DNA of 64,000 nt, from positions 1 to 64,000 of the forward strand of contig DASVVJ010000112.1 of assembly GCA_036389955.1 (NCBI GenBank). Direction: 5' to 3'. Every line of letters starts with the position of its first letter. The first letter of the stretch is position 1. Source of the stretch: DATHBR01 sp036389955 (lineage in GTDB: Bacteria; Myxococcota; Myxococcia; Myxococcales; Myxococcaceae). This document shows positions 55,623 to 64,000 of this stretch, one piece after another. The notes under the pieces were generated by a model. That model had not been told where the DNA came from. It saw only the letters and a list, made by a program, of their open reading frames with translations, and searched no databases. The position numbers and the translations under genes are program-made.

Positions 55623-56045
55623 ATGGGATTCGAGGCACTGCGGAAGAACGGAATGATGCAGCACCTGCTCGACTCGCTCGAGGAGGGAAAGAACATCGGC
55701 CACTTTGGCCGGCTGGTGTTCGCGATGGTGGCGCGGCACTTCGTGGACGATGACGCGCTGGTGGCCAAGCTGCGACAGGACCCGGACTTCGGCGAGGACG
55801 AGGCCCGGGCGCTCGTGGAGCAGGTAAAAGGCCGGGACTACAACCCGCCGCGCCGCGAGAAGGTGCTGCAGTTCCAGGCGCAGCAGGAGTTCCCCATCTG
55901 CCCCAACGCGGAGGACCCGGACGCCTGCAACGTCTACAAGGACCTCCAGTTCCCCGAGAGCGTCTACTCGCACATCTCGGAGTACCGCGAGCAGAAGGCC
56001 CACGCGCACGCGGTGGAAGAGGCGGCCGAGGGACAGCCCGGGTAG
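55623..56045 (+). CDS. Myxobacterial hypothetical protein
   Basis: 140 residues from ATG of MGFEALRKNGMMQHLLDSL. Helical N-terminal half, then ICPNAEDPDACNVYKDLQFPESVYSHI with two cysteines. No signal peptide or membrane segment. I do not recognise a family. The 112 bases upstream of it hold an imperfect hairpin (CTCCTG...CAGGAG near 55565-55592) and no gene. Confidence 0.7.
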   Translation: MGFEALRKNGMMQHLLDSLEEGKNIGHFGRLVFAMVARHFVDDDALVAKLRQDPDFGEDEARALVEQVKGRDYNPPRREKVLQFQAQQEFPICPNAEDPDACNVYKDLQFPESVYSHISEYREQKAHAHAVEEAAEGQPG

Positions 56046-56058
56046 CGGCGCGCGGGCC

Positions 56059-56280
56059 TCATCGCTCGTGAACGAGGCCCGCCAGCGTGGACTCGGGCCG
56101 CGCGCTGGTCCAGGCCTGCGTGTGCTGAGACAGGCGTGGCAGCCGCTGCGCGTGGCTGGCGGTGACCTGGAGCGCCGCATCGTCCTCTCCGTCGTGGTCG
56201 GCCCGTCCCCAGGAGGCCCACGCGTCCACCGGCGAAGGAGCCTGCGCCTTCGACGAGGCGGCGACGATGGCGGCGGACTC
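56059..56280 (-). other. Coding-like stretch in frame after the 56281 stop
   Basis: After the TAA of the next entry, 73 more codons stay open in the same frame to TGA at 56059-56061. By my count about 88% of third positions are G or C, against about 76% and 63% for first and second, the pattern of a real gene here. No start codon other than an internal GTG is seen. It may be the old C-terminus of the upstream gene cut off by a stop, or a separate small gene. Confidence 0.45.
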
Positions 56281-56814
56281 TTAGCGCTCCGGCGCCACCG
56301 TCTCCCCCAGATACACCCGGGTATGATCCTCGTACTCGCGTGTCTGGAGCCTGAGGTTCTCGGACAGGCGCATGTACCGATCGCCCTCTGAGTACCGCTC
56401 GAGCAGTGGGCCCGTCCGGTCCATCACGATGGACACGTGATCGACGTAGCCCGTGAGCCCGGAACGCTTCAGCGTGAGCGTGGGCCGCAAGCCACTTCCC
56501 CGCTTCACGGGCATGGGACGCTCGGGGCATTGGTCGAGCAGGCTCGGAGTCAGCCCCCCTCCGGAGAACGCGAAGCGTTCCCCCGTGGCGAGCCCCACGA
56601 GCACCAGGGGCGGGGTGGTGCCCTGCTCGCGAGGCAGCACGTAACAGACCAGATGGTCGCTGCGCCCATCGCTATCCAGGTCCATCTGCTCGTGAAGCAG
56701 CACACGCGCGGACTCGGCTTTGACGCGGGCGTCGAGCCAGGTGGCAAAGGCATCCGGCTTTGCCGCGGCGGGAGCAGCCGACAGCCAGGCTGTGAGCAGG
56801 AGCAAAGGAGACAT
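56281..56814 (-). CDS. Secreted hypothetical protein
   Basis: 177 residues from ATG of MSPLLLLTAWLSAAPAAAK, with a clear signal peptide (about 1-18). The mature part has LHEQMDLDSDGRSDHLVCYVL, a D-x-D-x-D-G-like calcium-loop or VCBS-type motif, and a beta-rich remainder. No named family. Stop TAA at 56281-56283 is followed by an in-frame coding-like region (see 56059-56280). It lies 11 bases after the GNAT gene. Confidence 0.65.
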   Translation of the reverse strand: MSPLLLLTAWLSAAPAAAKPDAFATWLDARVKAESARVLLHEQMDLDSDGRSDHLVCYVLPREQGTTPPLVLVGLATGERFAFSGGGLTPSLLDQCPERPMPVKRGSGLRPTLTLKRSGLTGYVDHVSIVMDRTGPLLERYSEGDRYMRLSENLRLQTREYEDHTRVYLGETVAPER

Positions 56815-56825
56815 GCGCACGCCTC

Positions 56826-57305
56826 TCAGAGGACCTTCTCCATCCACACGGTGTGATCGTCGATGCCGGGGGGATAGGGCTCGACCGCAACGACCCGATA
56901 GCCCAGACGCTCGTAGAAGGCCTGGTTGCCGGGCAGCGTCCTCCGGGTGCCCGCGCGCAGCCGGGCGAAGCCGAGCTGCCGGGCGTTGGTCTCCAGTCCC
57001 TGGATGAGGTGACGCCCCACTCCCCGGGACTGCCAGGTGGGGTGCACGGCGATGCGCTTGAGCTCTCCCCGGGGCAGCGCTCCCTCCACGCGCCCGGCGG
57101 CCACCAGCTCGCCTTCTACCTGCACCACCACGGCGCGGCGGGGGGCACCCTTCAGGTGCTGGCGCAGGTACGCCACGTCCTCCCCCAGGGCGGTGGGGCG
57201 CGAGGGCAGCCGCGGCACGAGGGACAGAAAGGCCGCCTGCTGCACGGCCCACACCGCCTCCGCGTCATCGGGATGGGCGTCACGAACGAGGAAGGGGGAG
57301 GTCAT
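56826..57305 (-). CDS. GNAT family N-acetyltransferase
   Basis: 159 residues from ATG of MTSPFLVRDAHPDDAEAV. The acetyl-CoA loop is HPTWQSRGVGRHLIQGLE (RGVGRHL as Q/RxxGxG/A), preceded by LKRIAVHP and followed by NQAFYERLGYRVV. It transfers an acetyl group from acetyl-CoA to an unknown amine. Co-oriented with the secreted protein downstream. Confidence 0.9.
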   Translation of the reverse strand: MTSPFLVRDAHPDDAEAVWAVQQAAFLSLVPRLPSRPTALGEDVAYLRQHLKGAPRRAVVVQVEGELVAAGRVEGALPRGELKRIAVHPTWQSRGVGRHLIQGLETNARQLGFARLRAGTRRTLPGNQAFYERLGYRVVAVEPYPPGIDDHTVWMEKVL

Positions 57306-57398
57306 GGCACACCGGTTGGCTCGGACTGAATCATGCAACAGCCGGAAGCGCGCGGGTGCCCCTTGGACACGAATACCGGGTGTAGCCTCTCGCCGGAT

Positions 57399-58682
57399 AT
57401 GGCTCGCTTCCTCTCATGGCTCCTGTTGTTCGGCGTGCTGGTGCCCGGCTGTGCCTCACAGCCCGCGCGCCCTGCCCCGTCCGCTGTTCTCCGCGTGGGC
57501 ACCAGCGGGGACTACCCGCCCTTCAGTGACTGGACGCAGGAGCGCCCCAGTGGCTTCTCCGTGGCGCTGGTGGAGGCCTTCGCCGCCGAGCACGGTCTGG
57601 AGCCCACCTGGGTCCGCTTCCGCTGGCCCGAGCTGACCGCGGACTTCAGCGCCGGAAAGTTCGACCTGGCCGCCAGCGGCATCACCGTGCGTCCGGAGCG
57701 CTCCGTGCTCGGCCGCTACACCGTTCCGGTGGTGCGCAACGGCGCCGTGCTGCTGCTGCGCCGTCCGCGCTGGGCTCCCCCACCCGCCCCGGCCCGCTCA
57801 CGCGTGGAGCTGAGCCAGGCCCTGGCCGAGGTCCGCGCGCTCGACCAGCCCGCGTTGCGTGTCGCCGTGAACCGCGGCGGCCACCTGGAGCGCGTGGCCC
57901 GGAGCCTCTTTCTCCAGGCCCAGGTCACCGCCATCCCGGACAACGCAGCGGTGCGCGAGGCGCTGGCCACGGGCCAGGTGGACGCGGCGCTGACCAACAC
58001 CCTCGAGGGCCCGCGCTGGGCCGAGGGGCTCGAGGGCATCGAGCACCTGGGCCCCCTGACGCGCGATGTCGTGGCCCTCTACGTGCGTCCGGATCAGCCC
58101 CGGCTGGCGGCTCAGCTCGATGCGTGGCTTCTGGCGCAGGAGCAGAGCGGCGCGCTCGGCCAGCTCCGGGCCCGCTCCCTCGGAGCCGGAGCGGCGGGGA
58201 CGACGGCCCTCCCCGTGGAGGCGCTGCTGGCGGCCACCGCCGAGCGGCTGGCGCTGATGCCGATGGTGGCCGCGGCCAAGCAGCGTGCGGGCCTGCCGGT
58301 GGAGGACAGCTCGCAGGAAGCCCGCGTGCGCGAAGCCTTCCGGCACAGCGTACGCGAGGCGGCCGCGGCCCTGAAGGTGGCCCCTCCCTCGGACGAGGCG
58401 CTCGACGCCTTCACTCAGGCGCAGATGGACGCGGCCAAGGCCCTGCAGCGACGGACCCCCTCCGAAACAAGTGGACCCCACTTCTCGCTCGACCAGGAAC
58501 TGCGCCCCGCGGTAGCGCGCGTCAGCGCGAAGATGGCGGACCTCGTGGCGCGCCTGCCCCCGGGACTGGAGCCCGCTGCCGTGACGGAGCAGGCACGTGA
58601 TTGGCTCGGCGCCAGCGGGCTGGAGGCCGCCGAGGTGGAGCGCCTGGCACGGGCCCTCGCGGACCTGCGCCCACGCCCCTGA
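57399..58682 (+). CDS. PheC-like solute-binding domain fused to chorismate mutase-like domain
   Basis: 427 residues from ATG of MARFLSWLLLFGVLVPGCASQ; the lipobox VPGC makes it a lipoprotein. Residues about 28-250 form a family-3 solute-binding fold (LRVGTSGDYPPFSDW, GKFDLAASGITVRPERS), the fold of periplasmic amino-acid-binding proteins and of cyclohexadienyl dehydratase PheC. Residues about 262-350 read as a chorismate mutase of the secreted AroQ-gamma type: ERLALMPMVAAAKQRAGLPV, ED...ARVREAF and FTQAQMDAAKALQ. Together they could turn chorismate to phenylpyruvate outside the cytoplasm, but the dehydratase function is inferred. Confidence 0.75.
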   Translation: MARFLSWLLLFGVLVPGCASQPARPAPSAVLRVGTSGDYPPFSDWTQERPSGFSVALVEAFAAEHGLEPTWVRFRWPELTADFSAGKFDLAASGITVRPERSVLGRYTVPVVRNGAVLLLRRPRWAPPPAPARSRVELSQALAEVRALDQPALRVAVNRGGHLERVARSLFLQAQVTAIPDNAAVREALATGQVDAALTNTLEGPRWAEGLEGIEHLGPLTRDVVALYVRPDQPRLAAQLDAWLLAQEQSGALGQLRARSLGAGAAGTTALPVEALLAATAERLALMPMVAAAKQRAGLPVEDSSQEARVREAFRHSVREAAAALKVAPPSDEALDAFTQAQMDAAKALQRRTPSETSGPHFSLDQELRPAVARVSAKMADLVARLPPGLEPAAVTEQARDWLGASGLEAAEVERLARALADLRPRP

Positions 58683-58686
58683 GCCC

Positions 58687-59685
58687 TCAGGCCACCTTGG
58701 TCGTCTGGGCCGTCTGGAGCGCCTGCTGCTCCTGAAGGAAGCGCGCCGCCGCCTCGGTGCGGCCACACGGCCGGCGGAAGGCACAGCGCACGCACATGGC
58801 CACGTTCTCCGTCATCGGAAACGCGCTCACGTCCTGCGGCGTGTTGGTGGCCGGATCCTTCAGCAGCGAGCGCATCTTCGCCACGCTCTGGCTGAAGCGC
58901 TGCTTGAAGGACTCCAGCGCCGCCAGGTCCACCTGCACGTCCTGCTCAAGCCCCTCGTTGAGGTACACCAGCGAGGCGCGCACCTTCTCCATCGGCAGCT
59001 TGTAGCGCTGCGAGAGGTAGAGCGCGTAGCCCAGCACCTGCTCGTCATACCCCTCGCGCGCCTTGCCCGTCTTCCAGTCCACCACCACCGGCACGCCCGC
59101 CTCGTCCACGTAGGCGAAGTCCGGAATGGCGAACATCTTCACCCCGTCCATCGTGAAGCTGGAGAAGTCGAAGCCCGCGTCCACCTCGAGCCACTGCGCC
59201 GGCTTGAGCGAGTGCGCCAGCCCCGGCCACCGCGAGGAGAAGAACCACGCGAGCGCCGCGCGCACCGTCTCCCAGTTCTGCTTCCACGCCTCGTCCGTCA
59301 CCGGCTCGGCGTACTCGTGCTCCACCAGCCCGGTGAAGCCCTTGCGGTACTTCTGCGTCCAGAACGCCTTCTTCTGCGAGTGCCGGAAGTCGTCCTGCAT
59401 CTGCCGCCGCGCTCGCGCCTCCACCGACGCCGGATCCACCGTGCGCCCCGCCCGCCAGTCCAAGAGCACGTCCCGGATGCTCTCGTGCACCACCGTGCCC
59501 GCCCAGCTGTAGCGGTTGTTCAGCTTCTTCAGCACGTACAGCTCGCGCTGCTCCTTCGGCGCCTCCGCGTCCCACCCGCCCCACGAGCCGTAGTAGTACA
59601 GGTAATAGGACCTGAGGCATTCGGAGAACTTCTCGTGGCGACTCTTGGACCAGGAGAAATCGTTGGTGAGCGTGTTGCGCTTCAT
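58687..59685 (-). CDS. PD-(D/E)XK nuclease with Cas4/AddB-like Fe-S cysteines
   Basis: 332 residues. Asp189 (IPDFAYVD) and Asp203-Lys205 (VVVDWKTGK) form the nuclease core, with a helper His67 in GTVVHESI. Cys23, then Cys298, Cys301 and Cys307 near the end (CVRCAFRRPC) match the four-cysteine 4Fe-4S arrangement of RecB-family nucleases such as Cas4 and AddB. Neither CRISPR nor AddA is nearby. The role is probably DNA repair or processing, not defined here. The gene is convergent with the PheC-like fusion, 4 bases apart. Confidence 0.85.
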   Translation of the reverse strand: MKRNTLTNDFSWSKSRHEKFSECLRSYYLYYYGSWGGWDAEAPKEQRELYVLKKLNNRYSWAGTVVHESIRDVLLDWRAGRTVDPASVEARARRQMQDDFRHSQKKAFWTQKYRKGFTGLVEHEYAEPVTDEAWKQNWETVRAALAWFFSSRWPGLAHSLKPAQWLEVDAGFDFSSFTMDGVKMFAIPDFAYVDEAGVPVVVDWKTGKAREGYDEQVLGYALYLSQRYKLPMEKVRASLVYLNEGLEQDVQVDLAALESFKQRFSQSVAKMRSLLKDPATNTPQDVSAFPMTENVAMCVRCAFRRPCGRTEAAARFLQEQQALQTAQTTKVA

Positions 59686-59899
59686 GAGCGGGGCGCATCC
59701 TAGGATCTCTAGAGCCCGTCCAGAAGGGGGACAGGCAGGGAAACAGGCGACCTGGTTTCACCCGGTGTCCATGTGTGCTCCGCCCTGAGGCTGCGTTCAC
59801 CCGCGGACAGGCTTCTCATTCTCCGAGACTTCAGAGGCTTCCGCTTTGCGGTGTGCTCCCTACCCTGCAGGTGAAGTCCGCACAGTCCCAGGAGGAAGC

Positions 59900-60094
59900 A
59901 TGCCCGCGAAGAAGAAGACCAGCAGTGCCCGCAAGGGTGGCGCCGCGACGAAGAACCCCCGTCAGTACAAGGCCCTCAAGCGCAAGGGCATGCCCAAGGC
60001 CCGCGCCGCGAAGATCGCCAACTCGGGCAAGTCCGCCAGCCGCAAGGGCGGCAAGAAGGGCGGAGCCCGCAGCCGCACCAGCAGCAAGAAGTAG
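59900..60094 (+). CDS. Small lysine-rich basic protein
   Basis: 64 residues from ATG with AGGAGGA just upstream, an excellent ribosome site. It is Lys/Ala/Arg-rich (MPAKKKTSSARKGGAATKNP), with a compact middle YKALKRKGMPKARAAKIANSG resembling small DUF7218-like proteins and a histone-H1-like tail. DNA or RNA binding is likely but unproven. The 59686-59899 stretch before it holds no gene. Confidence 0.8.
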   Translation: MPAKKKTSSARKGGAATKNPRQYKALKRKGMPKARAAKIANSGKSASRKGGKKGGARSRTSSKK

Positions 60095-60145
60095 CCGCCA
60101 GGGCCAGGCAGCCAGGTCCGGCCTCTCACGGCGTAGAATGGCGCC

Positions 60146-62494
60146 GTGCCGAAACCACTCCGGATCCTCCTGGTGCTCGTGTTGCTCTGCGCGCCCGCCC
60201 TGTGGTGGGTACTGCGAACCGGCTCGGACGCGCCTTCCGCGCCCACCCGCTCCTCAACCACGGCGCCCCGCTCTCGCCCGGAGACAGCCCGGGGGCCCGA
60301 GGCACTGGCGCAGGCGTTCGGGGAAGTCACAGGGGCTGGGGCTTCGGAACAGCCCGAGGTGGACGGCTTCGACCATGAAGCCCGCTATCCGGTGAGCGGG
60401 GTGGTGCTCGACGGGGAGACCCTTCAGCCCGTGGCGGGAGCCACGGTGCGCCTCGCCCTGGACCGGCATCTCTGGCCAGCCCCGATGGCGGAGCGCGAGC
60501 CTGTCACCAGTGACGAGCAAGGGGCCTTCCAGATGAGCCACGTGGCCGCTGGCTCGCACTCCTTCCTGGCGGTGGCGCCAGGCTATGCCCAGGGGGGCGA
60601 ACTCGACGTGCAGGTGCCCCCCCAGGAGCCGGTGCGCATCCTGCTGGATCGCCAGTCGCTGATCCTGGGCCAGGTCGTCGATGACGCCACCGGGGCCCCT
60701 GTCGCCGGAGCCGAACTCCTGCTGTACCGGCACGGCCACGTCGTCAATGAGGGCACGCCCGAGCACACGGATGACCAGGGGCGCTTCACCCTCCGCCTCG
60801 GCCATGGCGAGTACCACCTCACCGCGAAGCAGGGAGACCGGGCAGGAGCGTACCCGGGGAGGCTCCGCGTCGGGCGGCACAGCGAGCGCGACGGGTTGAT
60901 CATCCGCCTGAGCTCCGCGGGCTCGCTGTCGGGCAGGGTCTCCGCACGCTCGAGCCGCGAGCCTCTGGAACGGCTCTTCGTCGCGGTCCAGCACGTCGGC
61001 TCGGGCATGGAGCTGTCGGCCGTGGCCGAGCCAGACGGACGCTACCGTATGGAGAACCTGGCTCCGGGAGAGTATTCGGTGAACGCGGAGGCCCGGGGCT
61101 TGGTCCCGCTGAAGCGCGGAGGCGTGCACCTGAAGGGGGGACAGCACCTCACCGTGGACCTGGTCCTCCTGCGCGAGGCCTCGGTGGAGGGGACGATCAC
61201 CGATGTGCAGGGACGGCCCGTCGCCCACGCCTCCGTCTCCGCCAAGGCCTTGGACTCCCAGGACCCCGAAGGCTGGGGAGAGTATCCGTGGGCGAGCAAC
61301 GAGGAGGGTCATTACCGGATCGAGCGGCTCGCTCCCGGGCGCTACCTGGTCCAGGCGCAGAGCCCGAACGAGGGCCCTGTTGCGACCCGGGAGCTCACCC
61401 TCACGGAGGGGCAGATCGCGAAGGCTGACTTCACCATCACCGACACCAGCGGTCACGTGGAGGGCGTCGTGCGCCGCGCCACGGGAGAGCCCCTCATCCA
61501 CGATGTGACGATCAGCGCCGACTCCGACGACGAAAGCTTGTCCACCGGCATCTCCCCCTCCCAGGAAGGAGCACGCTTCCGTCTTACGCTCAAGCCAGGC
61601 ACCTACGTCCTCACCGCCGAGTACGCGGACGTGGGCGAGCCCGGACCCGAGCAGCGCGTCACCGTCGAGACCGGGAAGACCGTGCAGGTGGTGCTCACCG
61701 TGCCCGACGGCGCGGTGGAGACCTCGGGCATCGTTCTGGACTCACGAGGCGAGCCCGCGCCGAAGGCCATGGTGGCCCTGTCCAACGACGAGCTGGACGC
61801 CAGCGACCGCACCGATGAGCGGGGCCGCTTCACGATGAAGACCCCGGCGCGCAGCGCGGGGGCCGTGGTGACGCTCACCGCCGAGCTGGGCCCCGAGAGC
61901 ACGACGGTCGAGAACGTGCGCGTGGGCAGCGGCGATCAGGTGCTGCGCCTGCGGCAGGCGTCGTCCCTGAAAGGCCGCATCCTGCCGCAGGCGGGCGGGC
62001 CGGTGAGCGGCTTCACGCTCACCGTGACCCGGAGGAAGGACGCCACCGTGCTGTTTGGGAACCGCTCGTTCGTGGGGGACACCTTCACGCTCAGTGCCCT
62101 TCCGGCAGAGGAACTCGACCTCCTGGTGCGCACGAAGGACGGACGCTCGGGCAGAGCGCGGGTGCGGCTCGAGCCCGGCGCCGCGCGGGAGCTCGAACTC
62201 CTCGTGGGCGGCCTGGGCCGGGTGGTGGGCCGGCTCGTCAATGCCTCGGCAGCACCCGAGGAGGGCACGGTGTACCTGACCGAGGCGGACGAGACCGAGC
62301 ACAGCGCGGAGTCCGATGAAGAGGGCCGCTTCGAGCTGTTCGGCATCCCGCCGGGAGCCCACGTCCTCGAGTACACCCTGTACTCTTCCGAGTCGGAGGA
62401 GACCTCCAAGCATCCCATCACCCTGCGGCCCGGCGAGACGCTGAATGTAGGAGACCTGGGCCCAAAGCCCGCTACCGCTCAGCCGGTGCCCTGA
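60146..62494 (+). CDS. Large carboxypeptidase-regulatory-like repeat protein
   Basis: 782 residues from GTG (MPKPLRILLVLVLLCAPALWW) with one N-terminal hydrophobic anchor. About seven beta-sandwich repeats of the CarboxypepD_reg-like type follow, each with a core such as GVVLDGETLQPVAGATVRL, GQVVDDATGAPVAGAELLL, GTITDVQGRPVAHASV and GIVLDSRGEPAPKAMV. These are extracellular scaffold domains with no catalytic site. It is probably a surface protein; the short proline/threonine linker at 30-60 fits. It lies 51 bases after the basic small protein. Confidence 0.85.
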   Translation: MPKPLRILLVLVLLCAPALWWVLRTGSDAPSAPTRSSTTAPRSRPETARGPEALAQAFGEVTGAGASEQPEVDGFDHEARYPVSGVVLDGETLQPVAGATVRLALDRHLWPAPMAEREPVTSDEQGAFQMSHVAAGSHSFLAVAPGYAQGGELDVQVPPQEPVRILLDRQSLILGQVVDDATGAPVAGAELLLYRHGHVVNEGTPEHTDDQGRFTLRLGHGEYHLTAKQGDRAGAYPGRLRVGRHSERDGLIIRLSSAGSLSGRVSARSSREPLERLFVAVQHVGSGMELSAVAEPDGRYRMENLAPGEYSVNAEARGLVPLKRGGVHLKGGQHLTVDLVLLREASVEGTITDVQGRPVAHASVSAKALDSQDPEGWGEYPWASNEEGHYRIERLAPGRYLVQAQSPNEGPVATRELTLTEGQIAKADFTITDTSGHVEGVVRRATGEPLIHDVTISADSDDESLSTGISPSQEGARFRLTLKPGTYVLTAEYADVGEPGPEQRVTVETGKTVQVVLTVPDGAVETSGIVLDSRGEPAPKAMVALSNDELDASDRTDERGRFTMKTPARSAGAVVTLTAELGPESTTVENVRVGSGDQVLRLRQASSLKGRILPQAGGPVSGFTLTVTRRKDATVLFGNRSFVGDTFTLSALPAEELDLLVRTKDGRSGRARVRLEPGAARELELLVGGLGRVVGRLVNASAAPEEGTVYLTEADETEHSAESDEEGRFELFGIPPGAHVLEYTLYSSESEETSKHPITLRPGETLNVGDLGPKPATAQPVP

Positions 62495-62553
62495 GGCTCA
62501 ACTTCCAGCACGGCGCCTCGGAAGTCCTTATTCATAGAGGAGGAGGACTTTTC

Positions 62554-63255
62554 ATGAGTACGCGTGGACTGTGGGTGGTGGCACTGGGGCTGCTCGCCGG
62601 ATGCATTCCGGAGGCGCGCCTTCAGCCTCTGCCCGAGGCCCAGTCGCTCGTGGGGGATACGAGCGCGGCGGTGGCCGAGGCGCAGGGGGTGAGGCTCGTG
62701 GCGGACGGCGCCGCGTGGGACAGCTACCCCCAGAACCTGGAGCGCCGGCTGACGCCGGTGGAAGTACGTCTGGAGAACCACAGCGGCCGGCCGCTGAGCA
62801 TCCGCTACGAGCACTTCGATGTGGAGGGCAGCTCTCGCTTCCAATACGCCGCCATTCCCCCCATGAGCCTGGACGAGGCCACGAGGAACAACTTCCCTGT
62901 CTGCGCCGCGAGATACTCGCCGCAGACGTGGGACTACCGCTGGGGCTGGTACGGGCGGGGTTGGGCGCGCACGCCCTTGAGCTTGGAGTGGCCCAACCCC
63001 TTCTATGACCCGTTATACGATCCATTCTTCACCCCGAACGTGCGCTGTGAGGAGCCGCTGCCCACCCAGGACATGCTGAAGCAGGCGCTCCCCGAGGGCA
63101 CGCTGGAGAACGGAGGCACCGTCGCTGGCTTCCTCTACTTCCAGGGCGTCACCGAGCGGGAGAAGCAGGTCACCCTCCAGGCGCAGTTGGTGGACGCGCG
63201 CACCGGAGAGCCTTTCGGCAGCCTCAGCATCCCGTTCGAGGTGGCCCGGAAGTAG
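62554..63255 (+). CDS. Lipoprotein of unknown function
   Basis: 233 residues from ATG of MSTRGLWVVALGLLAGCIPE; lipobox LAGC (Cys17). A GAGGAGGAG ribosome site lies just upstream. The mature part has VEVRLENHSGRPLSIRYEHF, a beta-sandwich-like strand pattern, and an aromatic DYRWGWYGRGWARTP patch. No named family is recognised. Confidence 0.75.
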   Translation: MSTRGLWVVALGLLAGCIPEARLQPLPEAQSLVGDTSAAVAEAQGVRLVADGAAWDSYPQNLERRLTPVEVRLENHSGRPLSIRYEHFDVEGSSRFQYAAIPPMSLDEATRNNFPVCAARYSPQTWDYRWGWYGRGWARTPLSLEWPNPFYDPLYDPFFTPNVRCEEPLPTQDMLKQALPEGTLENGGTVAGFLYFQGVTEREKQVTLQAQLVDARTGEPFGSLSIPFEVARK

Positions 63256-63318
63256 GCGCATCCTACATGGTGAAGAACATTCGCCACGGACTACCAAGCA
63301 GGTAAGGTGCGCGCCGTC

Positions 63319-64000
63319 ATGGCCAACGGAGCGTTCGCAGGGCGAGTGGTTCTCATCACCGGGGCCTCGAGCGGCATTGGCCGCTCGGCGGCCCGGGCGT
63401 ACGCGGCGCAAGGAGCGAACATTGTCCTCGCCGCGCGGCGCGACGAGCAGCTCCAGGAGGCCGCGCGCGAGGTGCAGTCCCTGGGCGTGCGAGCGCTCGC
63501 GGTGCGCTGCGACATCACCCAGCCCACGGACGTGGAGCGGCTGATGCTGGAGACGGAGAAGTCCTTCGGCGGGCTGGACATCCTCATCAACAACGCGGGC
63601 ATCGGGCTGTTCGGCCCGGTGGAGGCGCTCACCGAGGAACAGCTGCGCCAGGTGTTCGAGGTGAACTTCTTCGCCCTCGTCCGGGTGACGCGCGCCGCGC
63701 TGCCGCTGCTGCGCCGCAAGCCGGGCGGGCAGATCGTCAACGTGAGCTCGGTGCTGGGCCACCGGGGAATGCCGCTGCTCGGGGGTTACTGCGCGGCGAA
63801 GGCCGCGGTGAATGCGCTCACCGAGTCCCTGCGCGCGGAGCTGGCCTCGGAGAACATCTCCGTGCTGCTCGTCTCCCCTGGCTTCACGGAGACGGAGTTC
63901 CGTCAGACGCGGCTGCACGCCGAGGGCTGGAGGCAGAACCCTCCCCCGCTCAAGCAGATGAGCGCCGACGAGGTGGCCTTGGCCATGGTGAAGGCCAGCC
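63319..64000 (+). CDS. Short-chain dehydrogenase/reductase, 3' truncated
   Basis: Open to the right edge, about 227 residues seen from the ATG of MANGAFAGRVVLITGASS. The SDR set is complete: GASSGIG cofactor loop, NNAG, catalytic Ser in VNVSSVLG, and YCAAK (Tyr and Lys of the YxxxK). It is an NAD(P)-dependent oxidoreductase of unknown substrate; the C-terminal lid is cut off by the window edge. Confidence 0.93.
   Translation, partial: MANGAFAGRVVLITGASSGIGRSAARAYAAQGANIVLAARRDEQLQEAAREVQSLGVRALAVRCDITQPTDVERLMLETEKSFGGLDILINNAGIGLFGPVEALTEEQLRQVFEVNFFALVRVTRAALPLLRRKPGGQIVNVSSVLGHRGMPLLGGYCAAKAAVNALTESLRAELASENISVLLVSPGFTETEFRQTRLHAEGWRQNPPPLKQMSADEVALAMVKAS

Overview
The window is high-GC DNA with strong third-position GC in its genes. 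It is almost certainly a chromosomal segment of a myxobacterium, probably Cystobacterineae (Myxococcus, Archangium, Cystobacter or Stigmatella relatives). Supporting signs are many secreted lipoproteins, orphan multi-domain sensor kinases, an FHA-DUF4388 protein, a PilT with a long proline-rich tail, a Lon of the Myxococcus type, and several genes seen mainly in this group. I found no rRNA operon, CRISPR array, insertion sequence or intact prophage.

Layout. 1-1506: C-terminal part of a PD-(D/E)XK toxin-like protein with its DUF3396 immunity partner. 1493-7231: a multi-PAS sensor kinase, a MOSC protein, a frameshifted SRPBCC gene and a patatin-like lipase. 7275-10499 (minus): the operon yqgE-bolA-Grx4-sulfite-oxidase-like-DUF2914. 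10548-16344 (minus): a response regulator, and a peptide ABC transporter (binding protein and two permeases, no ATPase) behind a DUF885 metallopeptidase. 16456-24865 (minus): the proteostasis block tig-clpP-clpX-[prolyl oligopeptidase]-lon. 24968-27150: six minus-strand tRNAs (Leu-TAG, Lys-CTT, Arg-TCG, His-GTG, Arg-TCT, Pro-TGG) surrounding a plus-strand RecT/Bet-type annealing protein.

27197-34278 (minus): rdgB, rph, an amidase, selD, FHA-DUF4388, TPR, a membrane protein, bamD and recX. selD carries an in-frame TGA at the active-site position and reads as a selenoprotein. 34313-40892: a myxobacterial hypothetical, PilT, rpsI, rplM, a UvrD/PcrA helicase, a small lipoprotein and a protein with 22 cysteines mostly in C-x-x repeats. 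40894-48281: a secreted protein, a PIG-V-like membrane protein, an S-adenosylhomocysteine (SAH) riboswitch and ahcY, a CAP-domain lipoprotein, a GH3 hydrolase and a GAF sensor kinase. 48283-64000: an RlmI-like methyltransferase, TPR-zincin lipoprotein, DHH phosphoesterase, TatD, TcdA, GNAT, a PheC-like/chorismate-mutase fusion, an Fe-S PD-(D/E)XK nuclease, a basic small protein, a large Ig-like repeat protein, a lipoprotein and a truncated SDR.

The best items for a second look are the selenocysteine SelD with a candidate bSECIS hairpin, the SAH riboswitch, the C-x-x repeat protein, the toxin/immunity pair at the left edge, the orphan Bet-like recombinase, the frameshifted SRPBCC gene, and a 74-codon coding-like stretch after the stop of a small secreted-protein gene.
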